Shown: positions 12,655-22,411 of the stretch, one piece after another
How the letters are laid out: each line of letters begins with the position of its first letter
Position numbering within the stretch: position 1 is the stretch's first letter
Origin: Dickeya chrysanthemi NCPPB 402
GTDB taxonomy: Bacteria; Pseudomonadota; Gammaproteobacteria; Enterobacterales; Enterobacteriaceae
Reading direction: 5' to 3'
Length of the DNA stretch: 64,000 nucleotides
Assembly (NCBI RefSeq): GCF_000406105.1
Contig: NZ_CM001974.1
Coordinates: 858,735 to 922,734 of the forward strand
Translations under genes and position numbers: made by a program
The notes under the pieces: generated by a model
The model's input: the letters and a program-made list of their open reading frames with translations, nothing else
What the model was told of the DNA's origin: nothing
The model's database searches: none

Positions 12655-14190
12655 TCATTTCCCGTAGACATTAATTGCATCGGTTAATCGCAGCGCCTGT
12701 TGGCTGAGGCTGGTAGCGAATTCGGCTGACTGATCGACCATGCTGGTGTTGCCGGCGGTCATCTGCTCGATCTGGGCGATGGAACCATTGATCAGTGTTA
12801 ACGCTTCAGTTTGTTCTCGGGTGGCGTTGCTGATCTCGCCTATCATAGCGGCGACCTGCTGCACATCATTGATAATGTCCTGAATATGCAGCCCGGCGTT
12901 ATCCACCAATGCGCTACCGGTTTCAACGCTGGCCATGTTGGCATCGATCAATGTCTTGATTTCGCGCGCGGCGGAAGCGGAATGCTGTGCCAGATTGCGA
13001 ACTTCCGCCGCCACAACCGCAAAACCGCGTCCTTCTACGCCGGCGCGCGCGGCTTCTACCGCCGCATTCAGCGCCAGAATGTTGGTCTGAAAAGCAATAC
13101 TGTCGATGACGCCGATGATGTCGACGATTTTGCGGCTGGCATTTGAAATAGCCTCCATCATACCCACGGCTTCGGCCATGATATCGCCGCCTTTACGGGC
13201 GGTATGACTGGCATTTTGCGCCATCAGCGTCGCCTGAGTCGCGGTCTCGGCGCTTTGGTGTACCGCTACCGTAATCTGTTCGATAGCCGCCGCCGTTTGC
13301 TGCAAATTGGCGGCGGTTTCCTCGGTACGCGCGCTCAGGTCGCCGTTGCCGTCGGCCAGTTGCTGACTGACGCTGTTGATACCCGCCACCTGCGTACTGA
13401 CATCGTTGACCAATGAATGCAGATTTAAACCGAATTGGTTGACGACCCGCAGTAACAGACCGATGTCGTCTACCCGGTTGAGATGGACACCGTCCGCCCG
13501 ACGGCCGGACACGACTTGTTGTGCCTGACGGAGAATCAAACGCAACGGACGCGCGATTTGCTGTTGCAGAAATTGGTCCAGCATCACCATGAGCAGCAGC
13601 GTTGCGATAATAGACGGTATTGTACCGATGCCCAATAAAGTGAGGGCCAGAGGCATCAGCCCGCCAAGCAGTACCGCCAGCCGTAACCGCCAGCGTACCG
13701 ATAAGCGCTGAAATAACGATAATACCGAGAAGGGCCCGGTGCGGACCACCAGCCCTTTATAAAACCGGATATGGCGCGCCTGCTTTTTCTGTACCGCTTC
13801 ATACAGCGGTTCGGCGGCACGAATTTCTTCCGCCTTGGGGGTATTGCGAACCGAAATATAGCCGGTCAGCCGATTGTGATGATAAACCGGTGTGACGTTG
13901 GCGCGAACCCAGTAGTGATCGCCGTTCTTGCGGCGGTTTTTTACCAGCCCTGTCCAACTGTCTCCTTGTTGCAGGGTGTACCACATATCGGCGAACGCTT
14001 CGGTGGGCATATCAGGATGGCGCACAATATTATGCGATGTGCCCATCAGTTCGTGTTCATCAAACCCACTGATATGGATAAACGCCGAATTGGCGTAAGT
14101 GATGTGGCTTTTAACATCTGTGGTCGACATTAATGTCGTGTTGTCATCCAACAGGTATTCCTGTTGTGTAATAGGTGTATTAACCCTCAT
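12655..14190 (-). CDS. aer: Aerotaxis receptor (PAS-containing methyl-accepting chemotaxis protein)
   Basis: Energy/redox taxis receptor signalling to CheA-CheW. The N-terminal PAS domain (about 10-120) carries the Aer FAD-site pattern HNIVRHPDMPTEAFADMW and KNRRKNGDHYWVRA, nearly the same as in E. coli Aer. A hydrophobic hairpin (about 165-205) anchors it to the membrane without a periplasmic domain; a HAMP-like segment follows, then the signalling domain with the hairpin tip FQTNILALNAAVEAARAG. There is no C-terminal NWETF-type pentapeptide, as for Aer. Length is 511 (E. coli 506). It sits beside the flagellar-regulon flxA-like genes. Confidence 0.93.
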   Translation of the reverse strand: MRVNTPITQQEYLLDDNTTLMSTTDVKSHITYANSAFIHISGFDEHELMGTSHNIVRHPDMPTEAFADMWYTLQQGDSWTGLVKNRRKNGDHYWVRANVTPVYHHNRLTGYISVRNTPKAEEIRAAEPLYEAVQKKQARHIRFYKGLVVRTGPFSVLSLFQRLSVRWRLRLAVLLGGLMPLALTLLGIGTIPSIIATLLLMVMLDQFLQQQIARPLRLILRQAQQVVSGRRADGVHLNRVDDIGLLLRVVNQFGLNLHSLVNDVSTQVAGINSVSQQLADGNGDLSARTEETAANLQQTAAAIEQITVAVHQSAETATQATLMAQNASHTARKGGDIMAEAVGMMEAISNASRKIVDIIGVIDSIAFQTNILALNAAVEAARAGVEGRGFAVVAAEVRNLAQHSASAAREIKTLIDANMASVETGSALVDNAGLHIQDIINDVQQVAAMIGEISNATREQTEALTLINGSIAQIEQMTAGNTSMVDQSAEFATSLSQQALRLTDAINVYGK

Positions 14191-14200
14191 TAGAAATCCC

Positions 14201-14232
14201 GATGCTATGTGTCAGTCATGCCATGTGTCAGT
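14201..14232. repeat. 16-bp tandem repeat just upstream of aer
   Basis: Two adjacent 16-base copies on the minus strand, ACTGACACATGGCATG then ACTGACACATAGCATC, differ at two positions. They end about 10 bases before the aer start, in the untranslated leader. Confidence 0.75.
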
Positions 14233-14248
14233 AATATGCCGTGAGATA

Positions 14249-14375
14249 TATACCCGTCATACTTCAAGTCGCAGGTGCGTTGGCTGCGTTCGTTCACCCG
14301 AATCACTTACCTGAGTAAGCTCATCGGGATTCACTCTCTTGCCGCCTTCCTGCAACTCGAATTATTTTGGGTATA
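14249..14375. repeat. Inverted-repeat element, short form (copy A)
   Basis: A 127-base element running from TATACCC to GGGTATA. Subterminal GTCGCAGG and CCTGCAAC are nearly complementary. The centre holds a CTTAC/GTAAG hairpin inside CCCGAAT...ATCGGG. It resembles the short intergenic palindromic repeats known in Yersinia and relatives (YPAL-type); that identity is from memory. It lies 58 bases upstream of aer. Confidence 0.85.
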
Positions 14376-14865
14376 GAAGGGCTAACGTGCGGCACGTGAG
14401 CGCCTTTCCATTATTTAGGGTATGTCACGGCGATAAAGATACGAAAAAAGGGCGCTTAAAATGATAAAGCATCCCTAAGTAATATTATTCCTTTTTTGTA
14501 GGGAGGAATTTATGCTTTGACTCTTTGAATTGTCAATCAAATCATTTTTTGAACAGCAATTTTTTTATCCGGTTTAACTTTATTAGATATTGCTCGATTT
14601 TTTATTAAAATTGTCATTACAACAAAAACATTCCATTAACATAAGTAATGAAAAAGGTGCTTTTTAAATAAAAGAAAACAGGGTCTCTTATTAAGAGGTT
14701 CTAATGATCGGTAATGAAAAGAATTCTGGGTTATTTTCTTTTGAAAATAAGTTGTGTGAGTGGTAAATCAAATGATTTTGTACGTAATGGCGGGCAGCGT
14801 ATTTAACATGTTCGTCATCGGATGAAACATCCGATGACGAATCAGGCGATTAATGTGGTAATCAA
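14376..14865. other. AT-rich gene-free stretch between repeat A and garD
   Basis: Markedly AT-rich compared with the rest of the window. The only candidates are a GGAGG site with correct spacing before a two-codon frame (ATG CTT TGA, 14512-14520), flanked by an AAAGCAT/ATGCTTT inverted repeat, and the hairpin at 14813-14839. I see no supported gene. Confidence 0.5.
14813..14839 (-). terminator. Strong hairpin downstream of garD
   Basis: A perfect 12-bp stem (CGTCATCGGATG and its complement) with a 3-base loop, about 27 bases after the garD stop. No T tract follows, so it may act as a transcript-end stabiliser rather than a classical terminator. Confidence 0.5.
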
Positions 14866-16440
14866 TCAGGTAACCGGCGCCGGGTTAAACACCGACAGGG
14901 CGTTATGCAGGCCCCATTGATCAGACCAGGTTTTTTTCTTACCACTGGCGATATCCAAAATAAAGTGGAATAACTCCCAGCCCACATCCTCAATACTGGC
15001 TTCGCCGGTGGCGATGGTGCCGGCATTGATGTCCATCAGGTCATGCCAGCGTTCCGCCAACGCCGAACGCGTCGCCATTTTGATAACCGGCACGGCTTTC
15101 AACCCGTAAGGCGTACCGCGCCCGGTGGTAAATACCTGCACCGTGATGCCGGAAGCCAACTGCTGAGTGCCGCACACAAAGTCGCTGGCCGGAGTGGCCG
15201 CATAAATCAAACCGCGTTTGGTCGGGCGCTGACCGGGCGACAGCACTTCAACAATCGCGCTGGTGCCGGATTTGGCGATGGAGCCCAACGCTTTTTCCAC
15301 CACGTTGGCCAGGCCGCCTTTTTTGTTGCCGGGCGACGGGTTGGCGCTGCGATCGGTCTTGCCGCTGTCCAGATAATCGTCATACCAGGCCATCTCTTCC
15401 AGCAGACGTTTACCGACGTCTTCATTAATGGCGCGCGGCGTCAGTAAATGGATGGCGTCGCGGACTTCGGTGACTTCGGAAAACATCACTGTGGCGCCGC
15501 AGCGTACCAACAAGTCGGAAGCGAATCCTACCGCCGGGTTGGCGGTCACGCCGGAAAAGGCGTCACTGCCGCCGCACTGCATGCCGACGACCAGCTCAGA
15601 CGCCGGTACTGTTTCACGCTGACGGCGGTTGAGGCGTTGCAGATGTTTGTCCGCCATGCTCAGGATATCGTCCACCATCGATTTGAATCCGACATGGTGT
15701 TCATCTTGCAAACGCACAATGCTGGTATCATCGAGCGAAATGGCTTGTACGTCAGGTGTGCCTTGCAGCAGGCGTTCCGGCTGAAGTTTTTCGCAACCAA
15801 GGCCGACTACCAGCACTTCGCCGCCGAAATTCGGGTTTAACGCCAGATTGTGGATGGTGCGGATCGGCACGACCGCCGCCGGAGCATTGATCGCCACGCC
15901 ACAGCCATAAAGATGGTTCAGCGCCACGACGCCGTCTACGTTGGGGTAGCGAGGCAACAGGTCGCGTTCTATCAGGCTGACGACATAATCCACCACACCG
16001 GCAACACAGTGCACGCTGGTGGTGATGCCGAGCAGGTTTTTGGTGCCGACGCTACCATCCGGATTGCGGTAGCCTTCGAAGGTAAAACCTTCCAGCGGCG
16101 GCAATGCCGGCGGAACCCGGGTTGCCAGCGGTAGCGTCTCCAGTGCCGGCGCGCTGGGTAATTCCACCAGCGATTCGTCGATCCAACTGCCGCGAGCGAT
16201 CTCCCTGAGTGCGTAACCGATGATTTCACCGTAACGTACGATCGGCGCACCAAGAGCGATATCGCTTAATGCGACCTTGTGGCCCTGTGGCACATGCTCT
16301 TTCAGTTCCAGACCGCAACTGAATCGAGTACCGGCTTTCAGGCCGTTATTGTTGACGACAATGGCAACATTGTCAGACTCATGGACCTTGATATAAAGCG
16401 GCCGCTCACTGGCCACACTCGTTATTGTATTATCTGACAT
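14866..16440 (-). CDS. garD: Galactarate dehydratase
   Basis: Dehydrates D-galactarate to 5-keto-4-deoxy-D-glucarate, an iron-dependent UxaA/GarD-family enzyme. The sequence follows E. coli GarD almost throughout: an N-terminal SAF-like domain (about 1-110, [15 protein letters not shown]), then the catalytic region ([40 protein letters not shown]). It ends [18 protein letters not shown]. The ATG at 16440 is preceded by AAGG at 8 bases and gives 524 residues (E. coli 523); an ATG at 16455 lacks a ribosome site. It diverges from gudP, and its upstream region consists of repeats B and C. Confidence 0.95.
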   Translation of the reverse strand: MSDNTITSVASERPLYIKVHESDNVAIVVNNNGLKAGTRFSCGLELKEHVPQGHKVALSDIALGAPIVRYGEIIGYALREIARGSWIDESLVELPSAPALETLPLATRVPPALPPLEGFTFEGYRNPDGSVGTKNLLGITTSVHCVAGVVDYVVSLIERDLLPRYPNVDGVVALNHLYGCGVAINAPAAVVPIRTIHNLALNPNFGGEVLVVGLGCEKLQPERLLQGTPDVQAISLDDTSIVRLQDEHHVGFKSMVDDILSMADKHLQRLNRRQRETVPASELVVGMQCGGSDAFSGVTANPAVGFASDLLVRCGATVMFSEVTEVRDAIHLLTPRAINEDVGKRLLEEMAWYDDYLDSGKTDRSANPSPGNKKGGLANVVEKALGSIAKSGTSAIVEVLSPGQRPTKRGLIYAATPASDFVCGTQQLASGITVQVFTTGRGTPYGLKAVPVIKMATRSALAERWHDLMDINAGTIATGEASIEDVGWELFHFILDIASGKKKTWSDQWGLHNALSVFNPAPVT

Positions 16441-16459
16441 GGCGCTAACCTTCATATGT

Positions 16460-16542
16460 TATACCCGTCATAGCTCAGGTTGCAGAAGCGTTGGCTTTAT
16501 TACTCGTCGCCGCTTTGCTGAAACTCGAATGATGTAGGGTAA
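16460..16542. repeat. Inverted-repeat element, degenerate short copy (B)
   Basis: About 83 bases, starting TATACCCGTCATAG and ending AACTCGAATGATGTAGGGTA, with the centre deleted. It begins only 20 bases upstream of the garD start codon, so it is probably part of the garD leader. Confidence 0.65.
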
Positions 16543-16561
16543 TTAACGCTGGTTAAAGTTA

Positions 16562-16832
16562 TATACCCGTCATACTTCAAGTTGCAGGTTCGTTGGCTTT
16601 ATTACTCGGCCCATCCTTGGGCCTCGCCCTTTCAGGACCGCAGCGAGCTGCGTTCAAATCTGCTCCCGGCAGATTTGTCGCTCACCCCAGTCACTTACTG
16701 ATGTAAGCTCCCGGGGATTCACTGCGTCGCCGCGTTACAAGGCTCTTAGCGAGCCTTGCCCTGACGGGCCAACACTTTGCGTTGTTCAACACGCGAGCGT
16801 GTTGTCCTGCAACTCGAATTATTTTGGGTATA
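16562..16832. repeat. Inverted-repeat element, long form with serial hairpins (copy C)
   Basis: A 271-base element with TATACCC/GGGTATA ends and subterminal GTTGCAGG/CCTGCAAC. Between them lie successive hairpins: GGCCCA/TGGGCC, CGCAGC/GCTGCG, AAATCTGC/GCAGATTT (loop TCCCG), CTTAC/GTAAG, CAAGGCTC/GAGCCTTG and CAACACGC/GCGTGTTG. Copy D (39635-39902) has a comparable series with partly different arm sequences and the CTTAC hairpin in another place. No transposase is encoded. Confidence 0.85.
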
Positions 16833-17371
16833 ACGCGCGGTTTATTTTCGCTGTTACTGCTAATAATGACTTTGCTCGGCATCAGTATAGGTGAGCTTTC
16901 TACCGACAGGCATTATGCAATTGACCGACATCCTGATGCGCTGTGCTTAATTTCTCTGGCGAAGAAACAATATGCAGTGAGACTTGTCACATTATTCCGT
17001 CAGCCTGCCTTTCTCTGCCTTCTTTCTGCCTTTTCTCATCGCTTCTCATCGCTGCGTTTTGTGACCGGGATGGCAAAGACCGATGTTTTCGTGAAATGAC
17101 TCCCAATGTGTTAGGCGATTGCCATAATCCATGTTGGATGTGGTGGTGATTGTTGTGCGCCTGTCCAGTGAGGTGCCAGGAACTGCCCTTTATAATTGTT
17201 GCCAGAAGTCGAAGAGGTCTCGTGGTTTATTTTTGCTGTTCTGTTTTTCCTTTGCTCAGGTTCCAAACCATTACCGACTCTTGATTTCATTCTGGTAACT
17301 CAACCCTACATTGTATTGTGTGGTTATTCGGAATGAATGAGCTAACCGCTATCTGAAAGTAGGAGTTCATC
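16833..17371. other. Gene-free region upstream of gudP
   Basis: No supported gene. It includes a pyrimidine-rich tract (about 17005-17053) with CTGCCTT-type repeats and a perfect 10-bp tandem repeat (TCTCATCGCT twice, 17034-17053). The gudP promoter and the site of its regulator (CdaR in E. coli) should lie near the right end, but I cannot identify them. Confidence 0.45.
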
Positions 17372-18724
17372 ATGAATACCGTCAGCACAGCAGCAGGCGT
17401 ACTACAAAAGAAAACCAACGCCCGTTACTGGATTGTCGTGATGCTGTTTATCGTCACGTCATTCAACTACGGCGACCGCGCCACGATTTCCATCGCCGGC
17501 TCCGCCATGTCCAAAGAGATTGGTCTTAATGCCGTCGGCATGGGCTATATCTTCTCTGCATTTTCATGGGCTTATGTAATAGGCCAAATCCCCGGTGGCT
17601 GGCTGCTTGACCGTTTTGGTTCCAAGCGCGTCTACTTCTGGAGCATTTTCACCTGGTCGCTGTTTACTCTGTTGCAAGGGTTCGTCGACATCTTCCACGG
17701 TTCGGCGATCGTGATTTCGTTGTTTATGCTGCGTTTTATGGTGGGGCTGTGTGAATCCCCGTCATTCCCCGGCAACAGCCGTATTGTGGCAGCCTGGTTC
17801 CCGGCGCAGGAACGCGGCACCGCCGTTTCCATCTTCAACTCTGCTCAGTACTTCGCCACCGTTATCTTCGCCCCGATCATGGGCTGGCTGACGCATGAAG
17901 TGGGTTGGGCGCACGTGTTCTGGTTCATGGGTGGTCTCGGTATCATCATCAGTTTCCTGTGGCTGAAAGTCATTCACGACCCGAAAGATCATCCGCGTGT
18001 GAACAAAGCTGAACTGGAATACATCGAAGCGGGCGGCGCGCTGGTCAACATGGATGCGGTAGCGGCGAAAAAAGAGGTCGCTCGCGGCGAAAAATGGCAC
18101 CAGATTAAACAATTACTGAGCTCACGCATGATGATGGGCGTGTATCTCGGTCAATACTGCATCAATGCGCTGACCTACTTCTTTATTACCTGGTTCCCGG
18201 TGTATCTGGTTCAGGCACGCGGCATGTCGATTCTGAAAGCCGGGTTTGTGGCATCGGTTCCGGCCATCTGTGGGTTTGTCGGCGGTGTGCTGGGCGGTGT
18301 GATTTCCGACTACCTGATGCGTCGTACCCAATCTCTCACTATCGCCCGTAAAACGCCGATTGTGTTGGGAATGTTGCTCTCTATGTCGATGGTGATTTGT
18401 AACTACGTCACCACGGAGTGGGTGGTTATCGCAGTCATGGCGATGGCGTTCTTCGGTAAAGGCATCGGCGCGCTGGGTTGGGCGGTGATGGCGGATACGG
18501 CGCCGAAAGAAATCAGTGGCCTGAGCGGTGGTCTGTTCAACATGTTCGGCAATATCTCCGGCATCGTTACGCCGATCGCCATCGGCTACATCGTCGGTAG
18601 TACCGGTTCTTTCAACGGCGGCCTGATTTATGTCGGTGTTCATGCGTTGGTGGCGATTCTGAGCTTCCTGTTCATCGTGCAGGACATCAAGCGTATCGAG
18701 CTGAAACCTTATAAACCCCACTGA
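17372..18724 (+). CDS. gudP: Glucarate/galactarate:proton symporter (MFS)
   Basis: Inner-membrane major-facilitator permease of the anion:cation symporter family, importing D-glucarate and D-galactarate. Twelve hydrophobic segments are visible in 450 residues, the same length as E. coli GudP, with the MFS loop [17 protein letters not shown] between helices 2 and 3 and a cytoplasmic loop near 195-245. The N-terminal [12 protein letters not shown] is typical of this subfamily. It heads a run of six same-strand catabolic genes; AGGAG precedes the ATG. Confidence 0.93.
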   Translation: MNTVSTAAGVLQKKTNARYWIVVMLFIVTSFNYGDRATISIAGSAMSKEIGLNAVGMGYIFSAFSWAYVIGQIPGGWLLDRFGSKRVYFWSIFTWSLFTLLQGFVDIFHGSAIVISLFMLRFMVGLCESPSFPGNSRIVAAWFPAQERGTAVSIFNSAQYFATVIFAPIMGWLTHEVGWAHVFWFMGGLGIIISFLWLKVIHDPKDHPRVNKAELEYIEAGGALVNMDAVAAKKEVARGEKWHQIKQLLSSRMMMGVYLGQYCINALTYFFITWFPVYLVQARGMSILKAGFVASVPAICGFVGGVLGGVISDYLMRRTQSLTIARKTPIVLGMLLSMSMVICNYVTTEWVVIAVMAMAFFGKGIGALGWAVMADTAPKEISGLSGGLFNMFGNISGIVTPIAIGYIVGSTGSFNGGLIYVGVHALVAILSFLFIVQDIKRIELKPYKPH

Positions 18725-18744
18725 TGCAGGGTAAGGACGAGAAC

Positions 18745-20106
18745 ATGAGCAGTACGCAAGATACCCCTGTTATTACCGACATGAACGTCATCCCTGTCGC
18801 AGGTTATGACAGCATGTTGCTCAATATTGGCGGTGCGCACGGGGCGTATTTCACCCGCAACATCGTGATTCTGAAAGACAACGCCGGTCACACCGGCGTG
18901 GGTGAAGCACCGGGCGGCGAGGTGATCTACAACACGCTGACGGCGATGACGTCACAGGTGGTCGGGTCGCAGGTCGCGCGCATGAATCACCTGGTACATC
19001 AGGTACACAAAGGCAACCAGTCTTCGGATTTCGACTCGTTCGGCAAAGGCGCCTGGACGTTCGAATTGCGGGTCAACGCTGTCGCCGCACTGGAAGCCGC
19101 CCTGCTGGACCTGCTGGGGCAGCACCTGAATGTGCCGGTGGCTGAATTGCTGGGGCCGGGCAAACAGCGCGACGAAGTGACCGTGCTCGGTTACCTGTTC
19201 TATATCGGCGATCGCACTAAAACCGATTTGCCCTATCTGGAAGGCGAACAGGGTAAACATCCGTGGTATCACCTGCGCCATCAGCAGGCGATGGACAGCG
19301 AGGCTGTGGTGCGGTTAGCGGAAGCGGCGGCCGATCGTTACGGTTTCAAAGACTTCAAACTGAAAGGCGGTGTGTTGCCGGGCGAGCTGGAAATCGACGC
19401 CGTGAAAGCGTTGAAAAAGCGCTTCCCGGATGCCCGCATCACGGTAGACCCGAACGGCGCCTGGTTGCTCGATGAAGCGATTAGCTTGTGTAAAGGCCTG
19501 AATGACGTACTGACTTACGCCGAAGATCCGTGCGGCGCCGAGCAAGGCTTCTCCGGCCGTGAGGTGATGGCGGAGTTTCGTCGCGCCACCGGCTTGCCGG
19601 TCGCCACCAACATGATTGCCACCAACTGGCGTGAAATGAACCACGCGGTGATGTTGCAGGCGGTGGATATTCCGCTGGCAGACCCGCACTTCTGGACCAT
19701 GCACGGCGCGGTGCGGGTGGCGCAACTGTGCGATGAATGGGGGCTGACCTGGGGTTGTCACTCCAACAACCACTTCGATATTTCGCTGGCGATGTTCACC
19801 CATGTGGGCGCCGCGGTGCCGGGCAAACCGACCGCTATCGACACTCACTGGATCTGGCAGGAAGGCCAGCACCTGACCAAAGAGCCGCTGCAAATCGTTA
19901 ACGGCAAAATCAAGGTGCCGGATCGTCCAGGGCTGGGGATTGAACTGGATATGGCGCAGGTGATGAAAGCCCATGAGCTGCACAAGAAACTGCCGAGCGG
20001 CGCGCGCAATGACGCCGCAGCGATGCAGTACCTGATCCCCGGCTGGAAATTTGATCGCAAACGCCCGGTATTCGGACGTGAGTTACCTAAGAATTCAACG
20101 TTTTAA
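18745..20106 (+). CDS. gudX: Glucarate dehydratase-related protein
   Basis: Enolase-superfamily protein and paralogue of GudD. In E. coli GudX is encoded beside GudD and its physiological role is unclear. The metal and catalytic motifs are retained: [26 protein letters not shown] and CHSNNHFD. The ATG at 18745 follows AAGGA at 7 bases and gives 453 residues; an upstream ATG at 18724 overlaps the gudP stop but has no good ribosome site. It is closer to E. coli GudX than to the neighbouring GudD (for example [20 protein letters not shown]). Confidence 0.92.
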   Translation: MSSTQDTPVITDMNVIPVAGYDSMLLNIGGAHGAYFTRNIVILKDNAGHTGVGEAPGGEVIYNTLTAMTSQVVGSQVARMNHLVHQVHKGNQSSDFDSFGKGAWTFELRVNAVAALEAALLDLLGQHLNVPVAELLGPGKQRDEVTVLGYLFYIGDRTKTDLPYLEGEQGKHPWYHLRHQQAMDSEAVVRLAEAAADRYGFKDFKLKGGVLPGELEIDAVKALKKRFPDARITVDPNGAWLLDEAISLCKGLNDVLTYAEDPCGAEQGFSGREVMAEFRRATGLPVATNMIATNWREMNHAVMLQAVDIPLADPHFWTMHGAVRVAQLCDEWGLTWGCHSNNHFDISLAMFTHVGAAVPGKPTAIDTHWIWQEGQHLTKEPLQIVNGKIKVPDRPGLGIELDMAQVMKAHELHKKLPSGARNDAAAMQYLIPGWKFDRKRPVFGRELPKNSTF

Positions 20107-20121
20107 CAGAAGGAAACTACC

Positions 20122-21462
20122 ATGACGTCGCAAAGTTCTACCCCGGTTATTACCAGTATGCAGGTGATCCCTGTCGCCGGGCACGACAGCATGTTACTGA
20201 ATCTCAGCGGGGCGCACGCGCCGTACTTCACCCGCAACATCGTTATTCTTGAAGATAACGCAGGCCATACCGGCGTGGGTGAAATTCCCGGCGGCGAGAA
20301 AATCCGCCAGACGCTGGAAGATGCCGCCGCGCTGGTCGTCGGTAAAACGCTGGGTGAATACAAGAACGTGATGACGGCGGTACGCAATCAGTTTGCCGAC
20401 CGCGATGCTTCCGGCCGTGGCCTGCAAACCTTCGACCTGCGCACCACCATTCATGTGGTGACCGGTATTGAAGCCGCGATGCTGGACCTGCTGGGACAGT
20501 TCCTGAACGTACCGGTGGCAGCGTTGCTGGGCGATGGTCAACAGCGTGATGCGGTGGAAATGCTCGGTTATCTGTTCTATATCGGCGATCGCAACAAAAC
20601 CGACCTGCCGTACCAGAGCCAGCCGAATGAAACATGCGATTGGTATCGTCTGCGCCACGAAGAAGCGCTGACGCCGGAGACGGTAGTGCGTCTGGCGGAA
20701 GCCGCGTACGAAAAATACGGCTTCAACGATTTCAAACTGAAAGGCGGCGTGCTGGCCGGCAGCGAAGAGGCCGAAGCGGTGACGGCACTGGCCAAACGCT
20801 TCCCGCAGGCGCGCATTACGCTCGACCCGAACGGTGCCTGGTCGCTGGAAGAGGCGATTCGCCTGGGTAAACAACTGCGCGGCGTGCTGGCTTACGCCGA
20901 AGACCCGTGCGGTGCCGAGCAGGGTTTCTCCGGCCGTGAAGTGATGGCGGAATTCCGTCGCGCCACCGGCCTGCCTACCGCCACCAACATGATCGCCACC
21001 GACTGGCGTCAGATGGGGCACACCCTTTCCCTGCAGTCGGTGGATATCCCGCTGGCGGACCCGCACTTCTGGACCATGCAGGGCTCGGTGCGTGTGGCGC
21101 AGATGTGCCATGAATGGGGCCTGACCTGGGGCTCGCACTCTAACAACCACTTTGATATTTCACTGGCGATGTTCACCCACGTGGCTGCCGCCGCACCGGG
21201 CCGCATCACCGCCATTGATACCCATTGGATTTGGCAGGAAGGCAACCAGCGTTTGACCAAAGAGCCGTTGCAGATTGTCGGCGGTATGGTTGAAGTACCG
21301 AAGAAACCGGGGCTGGGCGTCGAACTGGATATGGATCAGGTTATGAAAGCCCATGAGCTGTATAAAAACATGGGGTTGGGCGCGCGTAACGACGCCGTCG
21401 GTATGCAGTACCTGATCCCTAACTGGACGTTCGATAATAAACGTCCTTGCCTGGTCCGTTAA
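20122..21462 (+). CDS. gudD: Glucarate dehydratase
   Basis: Dehydrates D-glucarate (and L-idarate) to 5-keto-4-deoxy-D-glucarate. This 446-residue protein has the E. coli GudD length and motifs: DFKLKGG with the catalytic lysine pair near 205-207, TLDPNGAW (metal aspartate about 235), [20 protein letters not shown], and the general base histidine in GSHSNNHFD (about 339). It ends [11 protein letters not shown]. It starts 15 bases after gudX; the operon order is gudP-gudX-gudD as in E. coli. Confidence 0.95.
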   Translation: MTSQSSTPVITSMQVIPVAGHDSMLLNLSGAHAPYFTRNIVILEDNAGHTGVGEIPGGEKIRQTLEDAAALVVGKTLGEYKNVMTAVRNQFADRDASGRGLQTFDLRTTIHVVTGIEAAMLDLLGQFLNVPVAALLGDGQQRDAVEMLGYLFYIGDRNKTDLPYQSQPNETCDWYRLRHEEALTPETVVRLAEAAYEKYGFNDFKLKGGVLAGSEEAEAVTALAKRFPQARITLDPNGAWSLEEAIRLGKQLRGVLAYAEDPCGAEQGFSGREVMAEFRRATGLPTATNMIATDWRQMGHTLSLQSVDIPLADPHFWTMQGSVRVAQMCHEWGLTWGSHSNNHFDISLAMFTHVAAAAPGRITAIDTHWIWQEGNQRLTKEPLQIVGGMVEVPKKPGLGVELDMDQVMKAHELYKNMGLGARNDAVGMQYLIPNWTFDNKRPCLVR

Positions 21463-21515
21463 TCCATCGCTGTTCGTTAATTATCGTCAGTCGTTAATGA
21501 GCGTAGGCCGTTAAT
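21457..21515. repeat. Four CGTTAAT repeats at 17-18 bp period between gudD and garL
   Basis: CGTTAAT or CGTTAAT-like units start at 21457, 21475, 21492 and 21509. The first overlaps the end of gudD. A GCGCCG/CGGCGC hairpin follows before the garL ribosome site. Confidence 0.7.
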
Positions 21516-21566
21516 TAAGGTGCGCCGTCTCATCCGGGGCGGCGCGGTAAAGAGTAAGGACAAAAC

Positions 21567-22337
21567 ATGAAGACGCCATTGTTGCCTAACCAATTTCGCC
21601 AGGATTTACGTCAGGGAAATACCCTGATCGGTTGCTGGTGTGCGCTGGCTAATCCGATTTCCACCGAGGTATTGGGGCTGGCAGGGTTTGACTGGCTGGT
21701 GCTGGACGGCGAGCACGCGCCGAACGACATCAACACCTTTATTCCGCAACTGATGGCGCTCAAAGGCAGCCACAGCGCGCCGGTGGTGCGTCCGCCCTGT
21801 AATGAGCCGGTGATTATCAAGCGTTTGCTGGATATCGGTTTCTACAATTTCCTGATTCCTTTTGTGGAAACCGAAGAAGAAGCCGTTCGCGCCGTAGCAT
21901 CGACCCGTTATCCGCCGGCGGGGATTCGCGGCGTGTCGGTCGGTCACCGCAGCAACGCCTACGGCACCGAGCCGAACTACTTTGCCACCATTAACGACAA
22001 TGTCACCGTGCTGGTGCAGATCGAAACGCAGGAAGGGGTGGACAATCTGGACGCGATTGCCGCCGTCGATGGCGTTGACGGTATTTTCGTCGGGCCGGGC
22101 GACTTGTCGGCGGCGCTGGGGTATCTGGGCCAGCCTAATCACCCGGAAGTACAGAAAGTGATTCGCCACATTTTCGAGCGTGCGGCCGCCCACGGTAAAC
22201 CGAGCGGTATTCTGGCGCCGGTAGAAGCGGATGCCCGTCGTTATCTGGAATGGGGCGCGCGTTTTGTTGCAGTCGGTAGCGATCTGGGCGTATTCCGCGG
22301 CGCTACGCAGGCATTGTGCGAAAAATTCAAAAAGTAA
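21567..22337 (+). CDS. garL: 5-keto-4-deoxy-D-glucarate aldolase
   Basis: Class II (metal-dependent) aldolase of the HpcH/HpaI family that cleaves 5-keto-4-deoxy-D-glucarate to pyruvate and tartronate semialdehyde. Family motifs are [12 protein letters not shown], the PVVRPP substrate loop, [10 protein letters not shown] with the metal glutamate, VQIETQEGV, and [14 protein letters not shown] with the second metal ligand. It has 256 residues, as in E. coli. AAGGA precedes the ATG. It joins the gud genes to the gar genes in one directional cluster. Confidence 0.95.
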   Translation: MKTPLLPNQFRQDLRQGNTLIGCWCALANPISTEVLGLAGFDWLVLDGEHAPNDINTFIPQLMALKGSHSAPVVRPPCNEPVIIKRLLDIGFYNFLIPFVETEEEAVRAVASTRYPPAGIRGVSVGHRSNAYGTEPNYFATINDNVTVLVQIETQEGVDNLDAIAAVDGVDGIFVGPGDLSAALGYLGQPNHPEVQKVIRHIFERAAAHGKPSGILAPVEADARRYLEWGARFVAVGSDLGVFRGATQALCEKFKK

Positions 22338-22411
22338 TTCGGATTAATCAGGGCCGCATCGGCCGTCAACATATCTGACCATGTCACTGAATGGACAACG
22401 AGGTTATCGCA

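Noticed and set aside
14403..14450. Second FliA promoter on the plus strand (GGCGATAA at about 14430)
   Set aside because: One mismatch in the -10, no acceptable -35 at 11 bases, and no downstream gene on that strand.
16691..16882. Small open frame within repeat C
   Set aside because: It is made of the repeat's hairpin arms; a similar frame appears in copy D (39788-39985) only because the DNA is repeated.
19315..21150. Long minus-strand open frames opposite gudX and gudD
   Set aside because: Two similar shadow frames arise because gudX and gudD are paralogues; both follow the codon pattern of the plus-strand genes.
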